A DNA stretch of 64,000 nt, from positions 1-64,000 of the forward strand of contig NASX01000001.1 in the NCBI GenBank assembly GCA_002085155.1, written 5' to 3'. The notes beneath the pieces are model-generated. The model worked only from the letters and a program-made list of their open reading frames with translations, was not told where the DNA came from and made no database searches. Shown piece by piece: positions 59,580-64,000 of this stretch; position 1 is the first letter of the stretch; every line of letters starts with the position of its first letter. The stretch comes from Sorangiineae bacterium NIC37A_2 (GTDB lineage Bacteria > Myxococcota_A > Polyangia > Polyangiales > Polyangiaceae). The translations under genes and the position numbers were made by a program.

Positions 59580-60947
59580 ATGTCCTTGCTGACGATCGCT
59601 GCGATCCTGCTTGCATTGACCGGGCTCTTCGCCTGGATCAACCAACGCTTCTTCAAGCTCCCGGTGACCATTGGCTTGATGATCCTCGCCCTCAGCAACG
59701 CGCTCGGGCTCCTGGTCCTCGAACAGATCGAGCCGCGCTGGGTCGAGCCGGTCGAGCGCATGATGATGTCGATCGACTTCGACCGGACCTTGATGCACGG
59801 GATGCTGGGTTACCTGCTGTTCGCGGGCGCGCTCCATGTCGACATGGCCAAGCTCCGGAACCAGCGCGCGATCGTCCTCTTGCTCGCGACCGTGGGCGTC
59901 TTACTCACGGCCGTCCTCGTGGGCGGAGCGACCTGGTTCGTCACCCAGCTCTTCAACCTCCACGTTCCATTCGTCTTCTGCTTGGCCTTCGGTGCGCTCA
60001 TCGCGCCGACCGATCCGATCGCGGTGCTCGCGATCCTGAAGAAGGTTGGCGCTCCCAAGAGCATTGAGATCAAGCTGGCGGGAGAGAGCTTGTTCAACGA
60101 CGGCGTGGCCGTGGTGCTCTTCATCGGCCTGCTTCGCATCGCCGGGGTCGGAGGGCCGGCCGCGGTGGCTCGCGCTGCCCAGCAGGATCTCACGGACGAA
60201 ATCCTCCATCACGCCGAGGGCGTCCTCAAGCTGTTCATGGTCGAAGTCGGCGGCGGCATCTTGCTCGGCCTGGCTCTCGGCGGCCTCTTGGTTGCGCTCC
60301 TCGCGCGCATCGACGACTACAAGACAGAGGTGCTCCTGACGCTCGCGGGAGTGACGGGCGGCTACGAGCTCTGCACCGTGTTCCATTTCTCGGGACCGCT
60401 CGCCATGGTCATCGCGGGGCTCTTCATCGGGAACCGCGGACGCATGGCCGCGCTCAGTGAAGAGTCGGCTCGCCGGCTTGACGACTTCTGGGAGCTGATC
60501 GACGAAATCTTGAACTCCGTGCTCTTCGTCCTGATCGGACTCGAAGTGCTCATCATCACCCTCGAGCCGAGCTACCTGATCGCGGGCGCGCTCGTCATTC
60601 CCCTTGTGCTGCTCGGTCGCCTCGTGACAGTGGCCGGCCTGACCTGGCTCCTCAAGCGAACCCACGAGTTCTCAGCGGGCGCGACCCGAGTTCTCGCTTG
60701 GGCGGGGCTCCGGGGTGGCGTCTCCGTCGCGCTCGCCCTCTCTCTGAAGGGCAAACTGCCCCCTGAGATGAGCGCGGTCGGCGACCTGCTCGTCACGATG
60801 ACCTACGTCGTCGTCTGCTTCTCCATCATCGTCCAAGGCCTCACCATCGGACCCTTGGTGAAGAAGCTGGGTCTCGCGGGACTGCCTCCGAGCATGCCCC
60901 CGAGCATGCCGCCGGCTCCGGTTGCTCCGCCCCCGCCCGGACACTGA
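59580..60947 (+). CDS. CPA1-type cation:proton antiporter
   Basis: The ATG at 59580 (MSLLTIAAILLAL) gives 455 residues; the track start lies in the terminator. It has 12-13 membrane helices and CPA1 marks: FGALIAPTDPIAVLAILKK and GESLFNDGVAVVLF (with the transport Asp), then RVLAWAGLRGGVSVALAL. These match bacterial NhaP-type Na+/H+ or K+/H+ antiporters. The Pro/Met-rich C-terminal tail (PPSMPPSMPPAPV) is unusual. It would serve pH or salt homeostasis. Confidence 0.93.
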   Translation: MSLLTIAAILLALTGLFAWINQRFFKLPVTIGLMILALSNALGLLVLEQIEPRWVEPVERMMMSIDFDRTLMHGMLGYLLFAGALHVDMAKLRNQRAIVLLLATVGVLLTAVLVGGATWFVTQLFNLHVPFVFCLAFGALIAPTDPIAVLAILKKVGAPKSIEIKLAGESLFNDGVAVVLFIGLLRIAGVGGPAAVARAAQQDLTDEILHHAEGVLKLFMVEVGGGILLGLALGGLLVALLARIDDYKTEVLLTLAGVTGGYELCTVFHFSGPLAMVIAGLFIGNRGRMAALSEESARRLDDFWELIDEILNSVLFVLIGLEVLIITLEPSYLIAGALVIPLVLLGRLVTVAGLTWLLKRTHEFSAGATRVLAWAGLRGGVSVALALSLKGKLPPEMSAVGDLLVTMTYVVVCFSIIVQGLTIGPLVKKLGLAGLPPSMPPSMPPAPVAPPPPGH

Positions 60948-61072
60948 AGACGCGCTCGACCCACCGAACGCGTCCCCGCGACCTCTCAGCCCCTCGCCTG
61001 GGCGCGGGGAGCACGCGGCTCCCCGCGTTCGGGCGCGCTTTCAGAGACACCGCGCGCGCGAAAGGCGCGAGC

Positions 61073-62203
61073 TTACGCAATCTTTCTGATCGCCGTCCTG
61101 TGGAGGGCGACGCCGTAGAGCAGCAAAAAGCCGACGGGGACCACCACAAACTCCTGCCAGAGCTCCAAGCCAACATCCGCATCATCGATGAGCAGGAAGA
61201 CGCCGAGAGCGAGCAGGACGTGCGCACAGAAGACCGCGAGGGACTCTCGCCCGAGGCGCGCCAGCGCCCGCGCGAAGAGCGCCCGACCGAACTTCGGTCC
61301 TACCTGAGCCAAAACGATCAGCCAGGCGCCGAGATTCACGAGCCTGAGGGGCGCGAGCCTCCATTTGTCGAGCAGCGCGGGCGCGTCGACACTCATTCCC
61401 CAAAGCCGCTCCGCGTAGCGCAGGCCGAGGAAAAAGAGACAGGTCGCGATCGCCGCCGGAAGCAGTCCCCGCGGCAATGCCCCCGCGAGCGACGCGCGCG
61501 TCCCCTTCGATACTCCGAGAAACAGCCCCAGACACCAAAGCAGCTGCCACCCGAGCAAGTCGAACGCTCCAAACACGTACTCAGGCATCTCACCGAACAC
61601 CGCCAGAGCGAGAGCGTGACCGTGAGCGCGCGCTCCGAGCTGAGCCAGGCCCCAGAGGAGCGCGCTCGGAAGGAGGACAAATCGAGCGCCGCGCCGCACC
61701 ATGACCTCGAGGACCAGGGGAGTCAGCGCCAGAAACACCGCGTAGAGCGGGAGAATGTCGAAGAGCGGCGGCTCGTAGACGAGAAGCGGCGCGGCCACGA
61801 GCGCGCGTCCCGGCTCATCGATGAAGAAAGAGAGGACGTTGTAGATGGCGGGCCGATCCGAGAAGAAGCTGGCCAGCAGGAACGCGACGTAGAGGAGCGC
61901 GAGGTGCGCCCCGTAGATGAAGAGGGCGCGGCGCCAGAGTGCTTTTTGGACGGGAGCTGGGCCCTGCTGACGAAGACGCGGCGTGTAGATGTGCGCGACC
62001 AAAAAGGCCGAAAGAAAAACGAAGCCTTCGGCGGCGGAGACGAATCCGAACGCGTCGTGGCTATAGGTGCTGAAACGGGTCGGCAAGTGCGTCACGGTCA
62101 TGAGCACCAAAAACAGGCCACGCAGGGCGTCGAGCCCTGGGATGCGCTCAGGTTTTTCGAGCGAAGCCGCGCGAGCCGGCCCCGACAAATTCTCTAAAGC
62201 CAT
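61073..62203 (-). CDS. OpgC-like membrane acyltransferase
   Basis: The ATG at 62203 gives 376 residues; the track adds 95 implausible residues that overlap the next gene. The protein has about ten membrane helices and the OpgC/acyltransferase-3 start RIPGLDALRGLFLVLMTVTHLP (Arg and His conserved), then FVSAAEGFVFLSAFLVAHIYTPRLR, VLSFFIDEP and YEPPLFDILPLYAVFLALTPLV. OpgC-type proteins succinylate or otherwise decorate periplasmic glucans. No opgGH genes are near, so the substrate is open. Confidence 0.88.
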   Translation of the reverse strand: MALENLSGPARAASLEKPERIPGLDALRGLFLVLMTVTHLPTRFSTYSHDAFGFVSAAEGFVFLSAFLVAHIYTPRLRQQGPAPVQKALWRRALFIYGAHLALLYVAFLLASFFSDRPAIYNVLSFFIDEPGRALVAAPLLVYEPPLFDILPLYAVFLALTPLVLEVMVRRGARFVLLPSALLWGLAQLGARAHGHALALAVFGEMPEYVFGAFDLLGWQLLWCLGLFLGVSKGTRASLAGALPRGLLPAAIATCLFFLGLRYAERLWGMSVDAPALLDKWRLAPLRLVNLGAWLIVLAQVGPKFGRALFARALARLGRESLAVFCAHVLLALGVFLLIDDADVGLELWQEFVVVPVGFLLLYGVALHRTAIRKIA

Positions 62204-62296
62204 TTCCTCGGATATCCCCACCTTGGCGCAAACCGTGCGCGAGGTCGACCCGAGGAGTGTTGGCGCACCGGCCCAAGGGGCTATAGAGCAGTCCAG

Positions 62297-62980
62297 ATGC
62301 GTCCTTGGCTCGCCGTGGAGAGCGCCACCATCCCCGGCGAAACCCAGGAACTGAAGCTGCTCCAGCGTGGGGACGAGTTTTCGATCCTGCTCGGGAACAA
62401 TGTGCTCATGGGCACGCGACTCTTCGGCTCCGAGGAAGCTCTGGCGAGTTTGAGCGCCGAGCGCGTGAAAAAGAAGAAGGGCGCTCACGTTCTCATCGGT
62501 GGGCTCGGCATGGGTTTCACGCTCCGTGCAGCCCTCTCAGCTTTCCCTCTCACTACGCGCTTCTCCGTCGCGGAGCTCGTGCCCGCTGTGATCGCCTGGG
62601 CTCGAGGGCCCCTTCGCTCCGTGCACGGCTCTTCCCTCGATAGCTCTCGGGTCTCGATTGTGGAAAGCGACGTGACAGCGCTGATTCGCGGCGCTGAAGC
62701 AGAGTTCGACGCGATCTTGCTCGACGTCGACAACGGTCCCGAAGGCCTGACGCGCCCCAGCAATCGCGCCCTCTACGGTCCGCGGGGACTCGAGGAGGCG
62801 CGCCGGGCGCTCTGTCCCGGTGGTGTTCTCGCTGTTTGGTCAGCAGGCCCCGATGGGCGGTTTGTTCGGCGACTCCGACAAGCAGGCTTTGAGGTCGAAG
62901 AAAAAAAGGTGCGCGCGAACGGCAAGCGCACCGGCGGACACCACGTGATCTGGCTCGCGGTCAAACCGAACGAACGGTAA
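62297..62980 (+). CDS. Spermidine synthase-like methyltransferase-fold protein
   Basis: This 227-residue protein has the core of the spermidine synthase superfamily: GLGMGFTLRAAL (nucleotide-binding loop), VAELVPAVIAWAR, DVTALIRGAEAEFDAILLDVDNGP (acidic catalytic region) and an ending RTGGHHVIWLAVK. It lacks the N-terminal beta-hairpin domain of full spermidine synthases, so a related function is possible. It diverges from the OpgC-like gene. Confidence 0.85.
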   Translation: MRPWLAVESATIPGETQELKLLQRGDEFSILLGNNVLMGTRLFGSEEALASLSAERVKKKKGAHVLIGGLGMGFTLRAALSAFPLTTRFSVAELVPAVIAWARGPLRSVHGSSLDSSRVSIVESDVTALIRGAEAEFDAILLDVDNGPEGLTRPSNRALYGPRGLEEARRALCPGGVLAVWSAGPDGRFVRRLRQAGFEVEEKKVRANGKRTGGHHVIWLAVKPNER

Positions 62981-63126
62981 GCGCAAAAGTCGCTCCGGGC
63001 CCCTCGGACCCTCCCTCGACGTGTTCCCCCCCGAGGCAGCGCACAAAAACAAAAGCGCTTCCGAAAATGTACGGAAGCGCTCGCGTCGATCTTCCCCGCA
63101 AAGGGCGGGTGCTCAGACGGAAAATC

Positions 63127-63294
63127 TTATTTCGAGTGGGGCGGCATCTTCATCTCTTTGAAGACGACATGCTGCCGAACGACGGGGTCGTACTTCTTCA
63201 GCTCGAGCTTGCCCTGCTGAGTACGCTTGTTCTTCGTCGTGTAATACGTGAAGCCGGTTCCGGCGGACGAGACGAGACGGATGTTGTCGCGCAT
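63127..63294 (-). CDS. rpmG: 50S ribosomal protein L33 (zinc-free form)
   Basis: A 55-residue ORF missing from the track because it is short. The protein reads [40 protein letters not shown] and ends MKMPPHSK, matching bacterial L33. It has none of the zinc-binding CXXC pairs, so it is the Cys-less form. It is on the opposite strand to rpmH/rnpA, a separate transcript. Confidence 0.96.
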   Translation of the reverse strand: MRDNIRLVSSAGTGFTYYTTKNKRTQQGKLELKKYDPVVRQHVVFKEMKMPPHSK

Positions 63295-63443
63295 GGGACC
63301 GGGGCCGTATCATGCCCCCTCGGCCTCGGCAACGAAAAATGCGCCTCCAGATCAAGAAAGACGCCTGCGAGCGCCTCATTTAGCTTGACGCTCCGGTAAG
63401 TCCGTGGCTGACTCCCCGCCCCCCCGGTACGAGGCTACGACCT

Positions 63444-63596
63444 ATGAGCAAGCGAACTTTCCAACCCAGCAACACCAGCCGCCTCCGCACCCATGGTTTC
63501 CGCAAGCGGAACAGCACGAAGGGCGGCCGCAAGGTGCTCAAGAATCGCCGTCAGCGTGGCCGGTGGCGCCTGGCCGTGACCGCGTACCAGAAGTGA
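63444..63596 (+). CDS. rpmH: 50S ribosomal protein L34
   Basis: A 50-residue ORF missing from the track because it is short. The sequence [40 protein letters not shown] and LAVTAYQK is an ordinary L34. The rnpA GTG start overlaps the stop (GTGA), as is usual for the rpmH-rnpA pair. Confidence 0.97.
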   Translation: MSKRTFQPSNTSRLRTHGFRKRNSTKGGRKVLKNRRQRGRWRLAVTAYQK

Positions 63597-64000
63597 CCCG
63601 ATCCGGGCCGCCGCGGGGAGAGGCCCACCGAGGCAATCTTGCGGAGTCTCCGGTTCAAGGCGCTCGCTTTGGGCCGGATCGGAAGCTCCGCAAGGCCTAT
63701 GAATTTCGCGAAGTCCAAGGGAACGCCCTCCGCGTTCCCACGGATGCGTTTGTCTTTTTGTTGCACAGGCGCGCAGACGCCCAGGGCCCCTCGCGCCTCG
63801 GCCTTGTCGCCTCCCGCAAGGTCGGCTGCGCCGTCCAAAGAAATCGCCTCAAGCGCTTGATGCGCGAGGCCTTCCGAAAAGGCGCCTTTGGGCTCCCCGA
63901 CGGGACAGACCTCGTCGTGATCTTTCGGCCCGGCTTCTCGGAGCTCGGGCTCAGTGATGTGGAAGCCGCGATCGAGCGCTCCCGGCCGCGGCTGAAAAAG
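63593..64000 (+). CDS. rnpA: Ribonuclease P protein component (3' end outside window)
   Basis: The frame is open to the last base, so it is not in the ORF track. The GTG at 63593 overlaps the rpmH stop by 4 bases. The visible 136 residues have an N-terminal extension of about 35 residues, then [19 protein letters not shown], the conserved [21 protein letters not shown] element (the RNR motif contacts RNase P RNA) and [17 protein letters not shown]. It processes the 5' end of tRNA precursors together with the RNA subunit. Confidence 0.95.
   Translation, partial: MTRSGPPRGEAHRGNLAESPVQGARFGPDRKLRKAYEFREVQGNALRVPTDAFVFLLHRRADAQGPSRLGLVASRKVGCAVQRNRLKRLMREAFRKGAFGLPDGTDLVVIFRPGFSELGLSDVEAAIERSRPRLKK

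Noticed and set aside
63295-63443. Replication origin next to rpmH-rnpA
   Set aside because: rpmH-rnpA often lies near oriC, but I see no DnaA boxes of the TTATCCACA type and no dnaA, and the region is short.

Overview
The window looks like a chromosomal segment of a GC-rich (low to mid 60s % by eye) delta-proteobacterium/Myxococcota, most likely a Polyangia-type myxobacterium. Reasons: at least eleven predicted lipoproteins carry long Gly/Ala/Ser/Pro linkers of the SGGAPSGG type after a lipobox cysteine; a type IV pilin gene has a sigma-54 type -24/-12 promoter; there is an FHA-GAF-AAA+ sigma-54 activator; and genes are densely packed with frequent 4-base start/stop overlaps. This taxonomic call is inference from sequence style, not from a database search.

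Layout. 1-0.93 kb: the 3' part of an SGNH-hydrolase lipoprotein. 1.1-11.9 kb: a vitamin B12 locus. A cobalamin riboswitch leads into a TonB-dependent receptor, a beta-propeller-like surface lipoprotein, BtuF-, BtuC- and BtuD-like ABC importer genes and then cobalamin-dependent methionine synthase MetH; a PduO-type cobalamin adenosyltransferase converges on metH with overlapping stop codons. Capture, import, use and adenosylation are thus encoded side by side. 12-20.4 kb: an unknown beta-sandwich lipoprotein, a secreted alpha/beta hydrolase, a group II truncated haemoglobin, an anchored lectin-like protein, a lipoprotein next to a 9-bp tandem repeat, a two-component system and a possible outer-membrane protein. 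20.4-25 kb: DUF2277 protein, xylose isomerase, an Lnb-like (DUF4105) membrane protein, an RRM RNA-binding protein with a small basic partner, and a SugE/Gdx-type SMR exporter. 25-36.7 kb: PEBP-like, SGNH and glycosidase-like lipoproteins around tamA-tamB.

36.8-44.6 kb: RlmN-like radical SAM methyltransferase, an acyltransferase-3 protein, a SnoaL-like/GNAT/nitrilase operon, a DUF4258/MqsA-type toxin-antitoxin pair and a GH43-CBM6 lipoprotein. 44.6-51.3 kb is the most accessory-looking part: a composite DNA hairpin, an IS3-family element destroyed by several independent lesions, a TMTC-like membrane glycosyltransferase next to pilA, then HicAB-like and ParE-like toxin-antitoxin pairs. 51.3-64 kb is largely housekeeping: sigma-54 activator, gpsA, MFS transporter, GST, DUF3025 protein, DarP, YceI lipoprotein, CPA1 antiporter, OpgC-like protein, a spermidine-synthase-like protein, rpmG, and the rpmH-rnpA pair running off the right edge.

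Two themes stand out: a self-contained B12 acquisition and use unit with a candidate surface B12-binding lipoprotein analogous in position to Bacteroides BtuG; and a repeated lipoprotein architecture (lipobox cysteine, low-complexity linker, then a hydrolase, glycosidase, lectin or unknown domain) that suggests a surface-displayed polymer-degrading repertoire. No CRISPR array, tRNA or rRNA gene was seen.
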